From Oceanobacillus sp. J11TS1 (GTDB taxonomy: Bacteria; Bacillota; Bacilli; Bacillales; Amphibacillaceae), in the NCBI RefSeq assembly GCF_018333215.1, contig NZ_BORO01000001.1, forward strand, positions 248,001 to 312,000: DNA of 64,000 nucleotides, written 5' to 3'. Below, piece after piece: positions 1-9,360 of the stretch. A model generated the notes under the pieces. It had not been told where the DNA came from and did no database searches. It saw only the letters and a program-made list of their open reading frames with translations. Positions within the stretch are counted from its first letter, which is position 1, and every line of letters starts with the position of its first letter. The translations under genes and the position numbers were made by a program.

Positions 1-11
1 AGGCTGATAGA

Positions 12-902
12 ATGCTAGATAAATTAACAACCGAAGCGCGGAATCAATATACGATGCATCTAGACGAAATGTCTACACGTGATATCTTACGCATAATGAA
101 TAAAGAAGATGAATATGTATTAAAAGCAATCAAAGAGGAACTACCCAATATAGAGAAAGCTGTCCGATATGCAATTGAATCATTTAAGAATAATGGCAGG
201 CTTATTTATGTTGGTGCTGGTACAAGCGGCCGTTTAGGGGTATTAGATGCTGTGGAATGCGTTCCGACATTCGGTACGTCACCAGAGATGGTACAAGGAA
301 TTATAGCAGGAGGAACGAAAGCGCTTTATAGTGCAGCGGAAGGAGCTGAGGATAACACTGAGCTTGGGGTGGATGACTTGAAAAGCATTCAGCTATCAGA
401 AAACGATACGGTAATTGGGATTGCTGCTAGTGGACGTACACCTTATGTTATCAGAGCATTACAATATGCTAATTCAATAAAAGCGAATACAGTAAGTATA
501 TCCTGTAATAAAGATGCAGCAATGAGTCAATATGGTTCGGTTGCGATCGAGCTTCAGACAGGATCCGAGGTATTAACCGGTTCCACCAGATTAAAGGCAG
601 GAACTTCGCAAAAGATTGTATTAAATATGATCTCAACTGCAGCGATGGTGGGAATAGGTAAAGTATATGAAAACTTTATGGTCGATTTAAAACCAACGAA
701 TGAGAAATTAGAAGAAAGATCAAAACGGAATATTATGGAGATCACTGGGGTCGATTATGAAACGGCCGCCACGTATTTTGATAGATCAAATCATCAGGTG
801 AAGGTTGCCATCGTGATGATTCTATTACAATGCTCCTATGAAGATGCTGTGCGTAAAATAGACGAGTCTGATGGATTTGTTCGCCGAGCGTTAGCAAAGT
901 AA
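12..902 (+). CDS. murQ: N-acetylmuramic acid 6-phosphate etherase MurQ
   Basis: Cytosolic SIS-fold lyase that removes the D-lactyl ether from MurNAc-6-phosphate, giving GlcNAc-6-phosphate and D-lactate in cell-wall recycling. The SIS phosphosugar pocket is seen in YVGAGTSGRLGVLDAVE near residues 66-82 and in the AASGRTPYV stretch near 139. The 296-residue length is close to the family's roughly 300. The reading frame is open to the window edge, and relatives carry a few more N-terminal residues, so the true start may lie upstream; the ATG at 12 has no convincing Shine-Dalgarno sequence. It is followed after 18 bases by the MurP-type permease, so one operon is likely. The usual MurR regulator is not in the window and may lie upstream. 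Confidence 0.93.
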   Translation: MLDKLTTEARNQYTMHLDEMSTRDILRIMNKEDEYVLKAIKEELPNIEKAVRYAIESFKNNGRLIYVGAGTSGRLGVLDAVECVPTFGTSPEMVQGIIAGGTKALYSAAEGAEDNTELGVDDLKSIQLSENDTVIGIAASGRTPYVIRALQYANSIKANTVSISCNKDAAMSQYGSVAIELQTGSEVLTGSTRLKAGTSQKIVLNMISTAAMVGIGKVYENFMVDLKPTNEKLEERSKRNIMEITGVDYETAATYFDRSNHQVKVAIVMILLQCSYEDAVRKIDESDGFVRRALAK

Positions 903-920
903 AAAAGGGAGGGGAACATA

Positions 921-2294
921 ATGAAAAAAGAACAAAAAATGGCTGCGGATATTTTAGAGCATGTTGGCGGAAAGGGAAATATTCAACGTATCGCCCATTG
1001 TATGACACGATTACGCTTATCATTAAAAGACGATTCCAAAATAAACATGACAGGTCTAAAGCAAGTGGATGGCGTGGTGGGCATTGTTGAAGACGAAACG
1101 CTGCAAATTGTTATTGGACCAGGAACAGTAAATAAGGTTGCAGCTGAGATGAGCCAAATTACTGGGTTTGAAATTGGGGAAGAAGCAAACGCGGATGATT
1201 TAACATTTGAAGAAAAGGCAGCCCTTGATAAACAAAAGCTTAAAGAAAAGAATCGAACGCCATTTAAAAATTTTTTGCGGAAGATTGGGAACATCTTTAT
1301 TCCATTAATTCCTGGACTTGTCGCGTCTGGTATTATTAATGGAGCGGCGAACTTTGCTGTTAATGCAGGGGTAGATCGTGAACAGACATGGATGCAAATT
1401 TTACTCCTTCTTGGAAGCGTTGTCTTTGCTTCGTTAGGAATCCTTGTCGGCTGGAATACAGCGAAAGAATTTGGCGGGACACCCGTGTTAGGTGCTATTG
1501 CAGGAATGTTCTTATTCAGTCCATTACTCGCGGATATTACCATTTATGGGGAAGAATTAACTCCAGGCCGGGGTGGGTTATTTGGTGTTATCTTTGCCGC
1601 CTGGTTAATGACGGTTGTGGAGAAAAATGTTCGGAAAGTTATGTGGAATGCGGTAGATATCATCTTTACACCATTAATCACAGTACTCGTTGTCGGATTT
1701 GCTTCGTTATATGCAGTTATACCAGTTGCAGGCTTGTTGTCAGATGGGATTACAATAGGACTCACTGCTTTAATCGATGCCGGCGGTGCAATAGCGGGTG
1801 CAGTTTTAGCAGGATTTTTCCTGCCTTTAGTTATGGTAGGTTTACACCATGGGTTAACCCCAATACACTTAGAATTAATTAATGCATATAATGAAACCGC
1901 TTTATTAACCATATTAGCGATGGGTGGCGCCGGACAAGTGGGGGCGGCAATTGCTATTTATGTAAAAACAAAGAACGAACGCTTACGGAATATCATTAAA
2001 GGAAGTGCTCCAGTTGGTTTCTTGGGAATTGGTGAACCTCTTATGTATGGGGTAACCTTGCCATTAGGAAGACCATTTTTAACCGCTTGTTTAGGTGCTT
2101 CGGTTGGCGGAGCCTTCCAGGCAGTCATGAGTACAGCATCTTCAGGAATTGGGGTATCTGGTTTATCACTCATTCCGCTCATTACACACGGCCAATATTT
2201 CACGTATTTCCTGGGGTTGGTTATATCGTATGCATTTGGTTTCATGTTTACGTACGCATTTGGCTTTAAGGAAAGCATGGCAGATGGAATTTAA
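921..2294 (+). CDS. murP: PTS EIIBC permease, N-acetylmuramic acid type (MurP-like)
   Basis: Membrane phosphotransferase permease that takes up and phosphorylates an amino sugar, here most likely MurNAc, handing MurNAc-6-phosphate to MurQ. The N-terminal IIB domain (about residues 1-85) has the phosphorylated Cys27 in IAHCMTRLRL. A glucose-superfamily IIC domain follows with about ten hydrophobic segments and the substrate motif GIGEPLMYGV near residue 367. There is no IIA domain, as is usual for MurP, which borrows IIA-Glc. Start: GGAGGGG eight bases before the ATG. Substrate is inferred from gene order (murQ before, MupG-type gene after); by sequence alone a related beta-glucoside or trehalose permease could not be excluded. 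Confidence 0.88.
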   Translation: MKKEQKMAADILEHVGGKGNIQRIAHCMTRLRLSLKDDSKINMTGLKQVDGVVGIVEDETLQIVIGPGTVNKVAAEMSQITGFEIGEEANADDLTFEEKAALDKQKLKEKNRTPFKNFLRKIGNIFIPLIPGLVASGIINGAANFAVNAGVDREQTWMQILLLLGSVVFASLGILVGWNTAKEFGGTPVLGAIAGMFLFSPLLADITIYGEELTPGRGGLFGVIFAAWLMTVVEKNVRKVMWNAVDIIFTPLITVLVVGFASLYAVIPVAGLLSDGITIGLTALIDAGGAIAGAVLAGFFLPLVMVGLHHGLTPIHLELINAYNETALLTILAMGGAGQVGAAIAIYVKTKNERLRNIIKGSAPVGFLGIGEPLMYGVTLPLGRPFLTACLGASVGGAFQAVMSTASSGIGVSGLSLIPLITHGQYFTYFLGLVISYAFGFMFTYAFGFKESMADGI

Positions 2295-2358
2295 TAAACA
2301 TCCGAGATAGGAGATGAAGAATTTCCTATCTCTATTACATAAAGCTGGAGGTAAAAAA

Positions 2359-3429
2359 GTGTTAGGAATTTCAATATATTTGGGGAATGAACCGATCGCT
2401 CAGCAAATTCCCTATATACGTAAAATGAAGGAACGCGGATTTCAATCAATTTTCACATCACTCCATATTCCAGAGGAGGATCACTCGATTTATAAGAAAC
2501 AGCTTCAGGAACTTGGAGAAATTGCTACTGAATTAGAGATGGAGCTAATGGCAGATATTTCCCCTAATTCTTTGGAAGCGCTCGGCTATCATTGGGGAAA
2601 CGCAGATCAGCTGCTAAACTGGGGACTTTCCGGCCTAAGAATTGATTATGGCGTGAATGAGAAGATTATTATTGATTTGTCACATAAAATGAGAATTGCA
2701 TTAAACGCCAGTACGATTACAACGGAGTCGTTAGAACGTATGAAAGCAAAAGGTCTCCACGTTGCCGCGGTAGAAGCATGGCATAATTATTACCCGAGAC
2801 CAGAAACAGGGCTTGACTTAACTGATTTTAACCAAAAAAACGTTGCGTTAAAGGATGCTGGGTTAACCGTGATGGCCTTTATCCCAGGAGATAAGAAATT
2901 AAGGGGGCCACTTTATGAGAGATTACCAACTTTGGAAAAGCATCGCAAGTTCTCTCCATTTGCGGCTTTTTTGGAATTAGACAAACTGGCTGGGGTAGAT
3001 AAAGTCGTAGTAGGTGATGTTGAAATTAGTGATGCTTCACTGAACCAATTTCATGCCTATGAGCAGAGTGAAATAGTGGTACGAGCTACGCCGAGTGAGC
3101 TGGCTGATTCGGATGTGATTAACAAATCGATGAACACGTTTACTAATCGGGCAGATAATGCTAGGGACTGCATCCGTGCAGTGGAATCAAGAAGTTATGC
3201 ACAGTTTGGGAAAACAGTTATTAAACCCAGTAATTGTATAGAACGCCTCATGGGATCTGTGACAATAGATAATGAAAAATATTTGCGTTATCAAGGAGAA
3301 ATTCAAATCACATTAACAGATTTGCCGGCAGATGAAAGAGTTAATGTGCTGGGCAGAGTGATTAAAGAGGATTTACCACTGCTTCCCTGGATTAGAGGGA
3401 ACCAGAAGTTTCGGATTAAATGGGTGTGA
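2359..3429 (+). CDS. mupG: 6-phospho-N-acetylmuramidase, MupG type (DUF871)
   Basis: Predicted cytosolic glycosidase of the DUF871 family, whose Staphylococcus aureus member MupG cleaves MurNAc-6-phosphate-GlcNAc imported by MurP. The fold is a TIM barrel beginning LGISIYLGNEPIAQQIPYI, followed by a C-terminal beta domain, and 356 residues fits the family. The start is set at GTG 2359 because GGAGG (2347-2351) lies seven bases upstream. The earlier in-frame ATG at 2314 abuts its only GGAG and would add 15 residues not expected in the family. Third gene of the murQ-murP-mupG group, which together would convert wall disaccharide to GlcNAc and GlcNAc-6-phosphate. Confidence 0.86.
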   Translation: MLGISIYLGNEPIAQQIPYIRKMKERGFQSIFTSLHIPEEDHSIYKKQLQELGEIATELEMELMADISPNSLEALGYHWGNADQLLNWGLSGLRIDYGVNEKIIIDLSHKMRIALNASTITTESLERMKAKGLHVAAVEAWHNYYPRPETGLDLTDFNQKNVALKDAGLTVMAFIPGDKKLRGPLYERLPTLEKHRKFSPFAAFLELDKLAGVDKVVVGDVEISDASLNQFHAYEQSEIVVRATPSELADSDVINKSMNTFTNRADNARDCIRAVESRSYAQFGKTVIKPSNCIERLMGSVTIDNEKYLRYQGEIQITLTDLPADERVNVLGRVIKEDLPLLPWIRGNQKFRIKWV

Positions 3430-3589
3430 TGGGCTGGCTTTGTGTTCAAAATAGAGTTGTTCATAGTGGGAAAATCCTTGGCAGCATCCTGGTAGGTGCC
3501 ACATTCATTTTCCAGTATAGTTATTATCCTTTCTTACTGGATAATAGTTTCCCAATAGGCTAGTCATGTCCTTGTATTTTTTCAAGAAA

Positions 3590-3619
3590 AAGCAGCCATC
3601 TAAAGTGTGATGGCTGCTT
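3590..3619 (-). terminator. Rho-independent terminator of the catalase gene
   Basis: AAGCAGCCATC (3590-3600) and GATGGCTGCTT (3609-3619) form an 11-bp perfect stem with an 8-base loop. Read on the minus strand the stem is followed by a T-rich stretch, which places it at the end of the catalase transcript. The remaining sequence back to the mupG stop (3430-3589) shows no gene. Confidence 0.8.
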
Positions 3620-3668
3620 CTAAATGAGTGGAGTACCACTTTAAGAATCTTCGAATGGGCGCCTCATC

Positions 3669-5690
3669 TTACTTTCCAACGCGATCCCAGAATCTTGCTT
3701 CAGCTACGGCTTCTATGAATTGATAAGTATCGTTTGTGATGACTCCCTTTTCACCAGTGAGGCCTAAGTCTTCGAGAACGGAAGCACCATCTTGAATAGC
3801 GCCAATTGGCTTATAGTGCATAAAAGCTTCTTTTACGAAGGTCGGCGCTTCTTTTGTATATAACGGTTTTTTCCCTTCTTTACTGGCGATTAGAATCGCA
3901 TCAAATAGTACCGAATCAGCTGTTTTCAATGTGTGATGCACAGGGATTTTTGAGCCATCTTTACTAGAAATCGAACCTTGGTGATCACTAATTATTTCAG
4001 GGTTAATATCCGCTTCTTGCAAGTATTTGATCAAGGAATATACCTCTGGATCAAATCCGTCTGCAGCGATGATTCCTACCTTTCTTGTATCAGCTTTCTT
4101 TTTCGTATTTGCTTGGCTTAGAGCAGGTGAAGATTTTGCATAGTCTATTTCTTTTTTCTTCGGTATGGCCAGGCCAAGATTATCTGCTATTCTGGTTACT
4201 AATTCATGGCTTACATTGGAAAACATATCTATCACTTGTTCACGGATTGTTTCTTCTTGGCATTTTCCAAGTTCGAAGCTAAATGCATCAATGATATGCT
4301 GTTTCTCTATATCACTCATACTATTCCAAAATAAAGCGGCTTGGGTAAAGTGATCTTCAAAGCTGATACTACGCATACGTACTTTTTTTCCTTCCACTTT
4401 TTCTTGATAATGCTTATAGCCGCCCTCCTCTTCAGGGACTGGATTCGGTGTATTATCAGCTAGTGAGTTTCTGTAATAACTGACTTGGCCACGGTTGATG
4501 GTTTGCCGTCCATATCCGTCCCGTTGATTATTATGGAATGGGCAGACAGGCTGGTTAATTGGCAGCTCATGAAAATTCGGTCCACCCAGACGGATAAGTT
4601 GCGTATCCGTATAAGAGAAAAGGCGAGCTTGAAGTAACGGATCATTTGTAAAGTCAATTCCTGGTACCACATGTCCTGGATGAAATGCGACTTGCTCTGT
4701 TTCAGCAAAGTAATTATCTACATTTTGGTTCAGTGTCATTTTTCCTACAATTTGTACAGGAACATCTTCTTCTGGCCAAATTTTTGTTGGGTCTAGAATA
4801 TCAAAATCAAATTTAAATTCGTCCTCTTCTTTGATAATCTGTAAGCCTAGCTCGTATTCCGGATATTGGCCATTTTCAATTGAATCATAGAGGTCACGGC
4901 GATGGAAGTCCGGGTCAGCCCCATTAATGCGCTGGGCTTCATCCCAGATAACAGAATGAACGCCTAGTACTGGTTTCCAATGGAACTTTACGAAGAAAGC
5001 CTGTCCTTCCTCGTTTATCAAACGAAATGTATGCACGCCGAAACCTTCCATCATACGGAAACTTCGCGGTATAGAACGATCAGACATGTGCCACATAATC
5101 ATATGTGCTGTTTCTTGGTTGTTCGCAACAAAGTCCCAGAAGGTGTCATGCGCTGATTGTGCCTGTGGGATTTCGTTGTGGGGCTCTGGTTTTACTGCAT
5201 GAATCAGGTCGGGGAACTTGATGCCGTCTTGAATAAAGAATACTGGAATGTTATTTGCGACTAAGTCATAGTTTCCCTCTTCGGTGTAGAATTTCGTTGA
5301 AAATCCCCGCACATCACGTGCTAAATCACCAGAACCTCGGGATCCAGCGACTGTGGAAAAACGGACGAATACAGGTGTTTTCTTTCCTGCTTCACTAAGA
5401 AAGTCTGCCTTGGTATATGGCTTAAGCGATACATAGGTTTCAAATTCCCCATGTGCAGCGAAACCTCTCGCGTGTACGACACGTTCAGGAATGCGTTCGT
5501 GGTCGAAGTGGGTAATTTTTTCTCGCATATGGAAATCTTCTAATAACGTTGGACCACGGTCACCAGCTTTAAGGGAAAACTCATCTTCGTTCATTTTCAG
5601 CCCTTGATTCGTCGTAAGTGCTTTATTTCTATCATTTACACGGTATTTATTTAATTGTTGATTTTTTTTATTTTGTTCATTCTTTTTCAT
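3669..5690 (-). CDS. katE: Large-subunit monofunctional heme catalase
   Basis: Hydrogen peroxide dismutating catalase of the large (clade 2) type. The 673 residues compare with about 690 for Bacillus subtilis KatE. Catalytic His73 is in RVVHARGFAAHG, catalytic Asn147 in LVANNIPVFFIQD, and the heme-ligand Tyr360 in ARLFSYTDTQLIR. A C-terminal class-I amidotransferase/DJ-1-like flavodoxin domain, typical of large catalases, starts near residue 540 with KVGIIAADGFDPEVYSLI. No signal peptide is seen; the N-terminus is Lys/Asn-rich. Start: AAAGGAGGA six bases before the ATG. A sigma-B-like promoter lies just upstream and a terminator downstream, so it is monocistronic, and general stress control is inferred. 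Confidence 0.95.
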   Translation of the reverse strand: MKKNEQNKKNQQLNKYRVNDRNKALTTNQGLKMNEDEFSLKAGDRGPTLLEDFHMREKITHFDHERIPERVVHARGFAAHGEFETYVSLKPYTKADFLSEAGKKTPVFVRFSTVAGSRGSGDLARDVRGFSTKFYTEEGNYDLVANNIPVFFIQDGIKFPDLIHAVKPEPHNEIPQAQSAHDTFWDFVANNQETAHMIMWHMSDRSIPRSFRMMEGFGVHTFRLINEEGQAFFVKFHWKPVLGVHSVIWDEAQRINGADPDFHRRDLYDSIENGQYPEYELGLQIIKEEDEFKFDFDILDPTKIWPEEDVPVQIVGKMTLNQNVDNYFAETEQVAFHPGHVVPGIDFTNDPLLQARLFSYTDTQLIRLGGPNFHELPINQPVCPFHNNQRDGYGRQTINRGQVSYYRNSLADNTPNPVPEEEGGYKHYQEKVEGKKVRMRSISFEDHFTQAALFWNSMSDIEKQHIIDAFSFELGKCQEETIREQVIDMFSNVSHELVTRIADNLGLAIPKKKEIDYAKSSPALSQANTKKKADTRKVGIIAADGFDPEVYSLIKYLQEADINPEIISDHQGSISSKDGSKIPVHHTLKTADSVLFDAILIASKEGKKPLYTKEAPTFVKEAFMHYKPIGAIQDGASVLEDLGLTGEKGVITNDTYQFIEAVAEARFWDRVGK

Positions 5691-5724
5691 TATTATCCTC
5701 CTTTATAAAGATTCCTAGTCGACT

Positions 5725-5749
5725 ATTCCCTTCGTGGAGAACAATAAAC
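5725..5749 (-). promoter_or_regulatory. Sigma-B-like promoter of the catalase gene
   Basis: On the minus strand GTTTAT (5749-5744), a 13-base spacer and GGGAAT (5730-5725) match the Bacillus sigma-B consensus GTTTAA-N12-14-GGGTAT. It lies 35 bases before the catalase start. Confidence 0.65.
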
Positions 5750-6060
5750 TAGAAAAGATAGAAAAATATAAACGTAGAGGTGATCATATCCTGTGAAAGT
5801 TCATTTAGGTTGACTCGTCTCAAAAAGCGCTACAAAAGAGGTTATGCTACATCTTAGAGCGAATTCTCACCGTATTTTACCGCTATATAGGATTCTAAAA
5901 GGAAACCTTGTATTGTATTTTTAGTTATTACAAGATTGATGCCCTCAGAACAACATAGTATGATAAATTTAATATTTTAAAAATACTTGAAAAAACGGGC
6001 GATGACGCTCATTTTCAAGAATACATGGTTCACCTTTAATTTAATGCGGGAGGGATATAA
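5750..6060. other. Divergent intergenic region with the activator gene's promoter and leader hairpin
   Basis: No gene is seen here. TTGATG (5936-5941), 17 bases and TATGAT (5959-5964) form a sigma-A-like promoter for the rightward activator gene. In the leader, CTTGAAAA (5986-5993) pairs with TTTTCAAG (6012-6019), with an inner GGGC/GCTC pairing. This makes a strong hairpin about 40 bases before the start codon. Its role is unknown. Confidence 0.5.
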
Positions 6061-8844
6061 ATGCTAAAAGACGATTTACTACTATATTTGAATGAAAAAA
6101 CTCCAACTTTTAATATAGAGGACCCTTCTGAAGCGTTTACTGCCAATAGTATAGCTAGTTTATTTGAAGTTAAACGCAATACGGTAAGTCATTACCTTAA
6201 TCAGATGGTTGAGGAAGAAAAGGTAATTAAAATAAATACACGTCCGGTTTATTTCCTGAGTCGGCATGTGTTTGAACAGCATTTTTTTAAGGTATCATTC
6301 TGTAGTTTTGAAAGTTTTAAATTACTAGAAGAGCAAAAGTGTAAAACAGAAAATCATTTAGATATATTTGATAGAATAATTGGTTCGGATGGAAGTTTAA
6401 AAAAAGCGATAGAACAAATTAAGTCATCCATATTTTATCCGGACGGAGGGTTGCCGCTAATATTATGCGGCCCAACAGGAGTTGGCAAAAGTTATACAGC
6501 GAATCTTATCCATCAATATAGTATGGAAAAGGAAATCCTATCGAAGGACGCTCCATTTATCAGCTTCAACTGTGCGCAATATGCGAATAACCCAGAGCTT
6601 CTCTCTAGTAACTTATTTGGGTATATTAAAGGCGCTTTCACAGGTGCCGATCATACAACAAAGGGGATGTTGGAAGCTGCAGATGGGGGGATATTATTTT
6701 TAGACGAGGTACACCGATTAAACGAAGAGGGGCAGGAGAAATTATTTACCTTCCTTGACCAAGGAGTTTACAGGAGGATGGGGGAGACAGAGGGGTGGCA
6801 CAAAGTAAATGTAAGAATTATATTTGCTACGACGCTAAGCCTTGAAGAGAATTTTTTAAAGACATTCCTTCGCCGTATTCCGATACAAATTATGATACCG
6901 AGTCTTGAAGAGCGTGGTGACAAGGAAAAGACACAATTTATATATATGTTCCTAATTAACGAGGCACGTAAATTAAATATGCCAATAAAAATAACAAATA
7001 GTGCTTTAGATGCGCTAACCAAACATAATTATAACGGTAATTTAGGTGATTTGAAAAATACGATTAAATATTTGGTTGCCTCATCATTTGCTAAAAATAG
7101 AGAATCAGATCAGGTTATCATATCATTACATGAATTAACTGATAAAGTTTTACAAGAGACGACTCAGCCAATAAATTATAAATTTAAACAAAATAGCGAG
7201 CTTATTATTTATCCAACATCTACATTAAGCGAGTTAGTTGAGGTGAACCTATCACAAATTGATAATATTAAAAAGGCATATGAACGTATTTTAAAGCTCT
7301 ACCAAGACAATCAAAAAACGGGTTGGGATAAAGGGTTTCTTGAACAAAATATTTTTAATGAACTTCAGACATTATTTGATAAATTTATTTTTAACACAGA
7401 AAAAAGCACCAGCGTATTAATGGAAGTTATAACGGTAAATATGCAGGAAATCATCCGGTATTTAGAACATACAAACAATGTCAGGTTCAACGGGAATAGT
7501 GTGTATGTGATTGCCCACTTTCTTTACTATAAAGGAAATAATGTAGTTGATTGGTCACAAAAGCAGAAAAAACTTATTCTTGATCTAAAGCATTTTGTAG
7601 AAGAAAATTATCGTACCGAACAACAGCTAGTAAGGCAGTTTATTGAACTGCTAAATAACAAGCTCGATGTTTATATGGATAAAATGGATGAAATAATACT
7701 AACCTTTTATATGAAAGGGCTGTCAATTGAATCTCTTGGTGAACAACAAATGAAAGCGATAATTTTAGCGCATGGTTATGCTACAGCTAGTAGTATAGCA
7801 AATGTTGCTAACCGACTGCTGCATAAAAATATTTTCGAAGCATTTGACATGCCGCTTGATATATCTGTGGATGATATTGTTAAACGCGTCTTACATTATG
7901 TGGAATATACGGACGTTTCGAAAGGACTTGTCATTTTAGTTGACATGGGATCGTTAAAGGAAGTTTATTCACGGTTCACACAACATATAAACGGTCCAAT
8001 TGCAATTATTAATAATGTTTCTACACAAATGGCATTATTTATAGGAGAAATGATAGGAAAAGATGTTTTTTTAGAAGAAATGATTGAAAAACTAAAATTA
8101 AATAGCGATATACAAACGCAATATAGCATTATCTATCCGGAAAAGGAGAAGGAAAAGGTTATTATCACAACATGTTTTACTGGAATGGGAACAGCCCACC
8201 AAATCCAAAAGCTACTTCAGAAAAGTATACCCGAGGGGTTGGATATTAAAGTTATTGCTCATGATTACGGACAACTTAAGCAAAATAGCTATTCGGATGC
8301 GTTATTCCAGATTTATGATGTGATAGGGATTGTGGGAACAACTGATCCAGGTATTGAGAATGTTAGATATATTTCATTAGAGGATCTCATTTCAGGACAA
8401 GGAGAAGGTAAGCTTCGTAAGATATTTAACTCGGTTACAAATGTGATGCAAATTGAAGAAATTAATAATAATTTAGTCCGCAACTTTTCTCTCGAACAAG
8501 TGATTGAATCGATTACTATTTTGGATACGGACAAAATACTAACATATGTGGAGGAGTTTCATAATCGTCTGGAAATTCTTATGAATAAACGACTTACAAA
8601 TGATAAAAAAGTAGCTTTGTTTGTTCATATTAGCTGTTTAGTGGAGCGTCTAATCCGTCATGCACCAATAGAAAGATATCCTGATATAGACAATTTTATA
8701 AAGTGTCAAAGTAATATGATAGATATTATAAAAGAGAGCTTTAGTGTCATTGAAGAAACATATAATGTCAAAATCAATATTGCTGAAATTGGCTATATCT
8801 ATGATTATATCGTTGCCGAGACTGCATCAAATAGATCCTATTAA
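6061..8844 (+). CDS. LevR/GfrR-type PRD-containing sigma-54 activator
   Basis: Transcription activator for the adjacent PTS operon. Domains in order: N-terminal winged HTH (about 20-65, AFTANSIASLFEVKRNTVSH); AAA+ sigma-54 interaction domain with Walker A GPTGVGKS (137-144), GAFTGA loop (191-196) and Walker B ILFLDEVH; a first PTS regulation domain (about 410-540); a IIA-Man-like module (AIILAHGYATA); a IIB-like module (IITTCFTGMGTAHQI, about 695-780); and a C-terminal second PRD (about 810-927, with RLIRHAPIERYPD). This is the LevR architecture, in which the PTS phosphorylates the PRDs to sense substrate. The intact GAFTGA argues for real sigma-54 contact. Start: GGGAGGG eight bases before the ATG. 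Confidence 0.92.
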   Translation: MLKDDLLLYLNEKTPTFNIEDPSEAFTANSIASLFEVKRNTVSHYLNQMVEEEKVIKINTRPVYFLSRHVFEQHFFKVSFCSFESFKLLEEQKCKTENHLDIFDRIIGSDGSLKKAIEQIKSSIFYPDGGLPLILCGPTGVGKSYTANLIHQYSMEKEILSKDAPFISFNCAQYANNPELLSSNLFGYIKGAFTGADHTTKGMLEAADGGILFLDEVHRLNEEGQEKLFTFLDQGVYRRMGETEGWHKVNVRIIFATTLSLEENFLKTFLRRIPIQIMIPSLEERGDKEKTQFIYMFLINEARKLNMPIKITNSALDALTKHNYNGNLGDLKNTIKYLVASSFAKNRESDQVIISLHELTDKVLQETTQPINYKFKQNSELIIYPTSTLSELVEVNLSQIDNIKKAYERILKLYQDNQKTGWDKGFLEQNIFNELQTLFDKFIFNTEKSTSVLMEVITVNMQEIIRYLEHTNNVRFNGNSVYVIAHFLYYKGNNVVDWSQKQKKLILDLKHFVEENYRTEQQLVRQFIELLNNKLDVYMDKMDEIILTFYMKGLSIESLGEQQMKAIILAHGYATASSIANVANRLLHKNIFEAFDMPLDISVDDIVKRVLHYVEYTDVSKGLVILVDMGSLKEVYSRFTQHINGPIAIINNVSTQMALFIGEMIGKDVFLEEMIEKLKLNSDIQTQYSIIYPEKEKEKVIITTCFTGMGTAHQIQKLLQKSIPEGLDIKVIAHDYGQLKQNSYSDALFQIYDVIGIVGTTDPGIENVRYISLEDLISGQGEGKLRKIFNSVTNVMQIEEINNNLVRNFSLEQVIESITILDTDKILTYVEEFHNRLEILMNKRLTNDKKVALFVHISCLVERLIRHAPIERYPDIDNFIKCQSNMIDIIKESFSVIEETYNVKINIAEIGYIYDYIVAETASNRSY

Positions 8845-8855
8845 CCTACAGCTTG

Positions 8856-8883
8856 AGCGTGCCACTAAGTTGGCGCGCTTTTT
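8856..8883 (+). terminator. Terminator of the activator gene, overlapping the PTS promoter
   Basis: AGCGTGCCA (8856-8864) pairs with TGGCGCGCT (8871-8879) in a 9-bp stem with one U-G pair and a 6-base loop, followed by five T. Its 3' arm is the -24 element of the sigma-54 promoter listed next. Confidence 0.65.
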
Positions 8884-8886
8884 GCA
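8871..8886 (+). promoter_or_regulatory. Sigma-54 (-24/-12) promoter of the PTS operon
   Basis: TGGCGC-GCTTT-TTGCA matches the sigma-54 consensus TGGCAC-N5-TTGCW, with the invariant GG and GC ten bases apart. It is 39 bases upstream of the IIA gene and directly after a sigma-54 activator gene, which makes a chance match unlikely. Confidence 0.88.
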
Positions 8887-8924
8887 TTATATTCATGAAA
8901 GGAAATCGATAAAGGAGGGTAGAG

Positions 8925-9344
8925 ATGAGGTATTTATTATTTGCATCACACGGAGGGCTTGCTGAGGGAATGCTAGATTCAGTAGAAATGGTTACTGGTA
9001 AGCATAATAATATTTTCACAATCAGTGCTTATAAAAATGAAAGGGATAACTTAAGTGAACAACTAACAACTGTTATAAATCAATTAGCAGAAAACGACGA
9101 GTTAATTATTGTTACAGATATTTTTGGAGGAAGCGTTAACAATGAGTGCATGAAGTTACTGACTGATCCGAGAATACATTTAATTGCAGGATTGAACCTG
9201 CCTTTGGCAATTGAGTTAGCCATTATGAATGGTTCTAAAGCGAGCACATCGCAGTTAATTGAAAATGCATTAAAAAATACGAAGGAAACAATAAAATACT
9301 GTAATCACTTACTACGTATTGGAGTAGCTGATGAAGAGTTTTAA
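8925..9344 (+). CDS. PTS mannose-family EIIA component
   Basis: Cytosolic phosphocarrier of the mannose-type PTS. It accepts phosphate from HPr on His9 (LLFASHGGLAEGM) and passes it to IIB. TDIFGGSVNNE near residue 65 is the conserved IIA-Man strand-loop. The 139 residues are normal for a free-standing IIA. Start: AAGGAGGG nine bases upstream. First gene of the sigma-54 operon; the IIB gene follows 16 bases downstream. Confidence 0.93.
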   Translation: MRYLLFASHGGLAEGMLDSVEMVTGKHNNIFTISAYKNERDNLSEQLTTVINQLAENDELIIVTDIFGGSVNNECMKLLTDPRIHLIAGLNLPLAIELAIMNGSKASTSQLIENALKNTKETIKYCNHLLRIGVADEEF

Positions 9345-9360
9345 GAAAGGATGACGAAGC

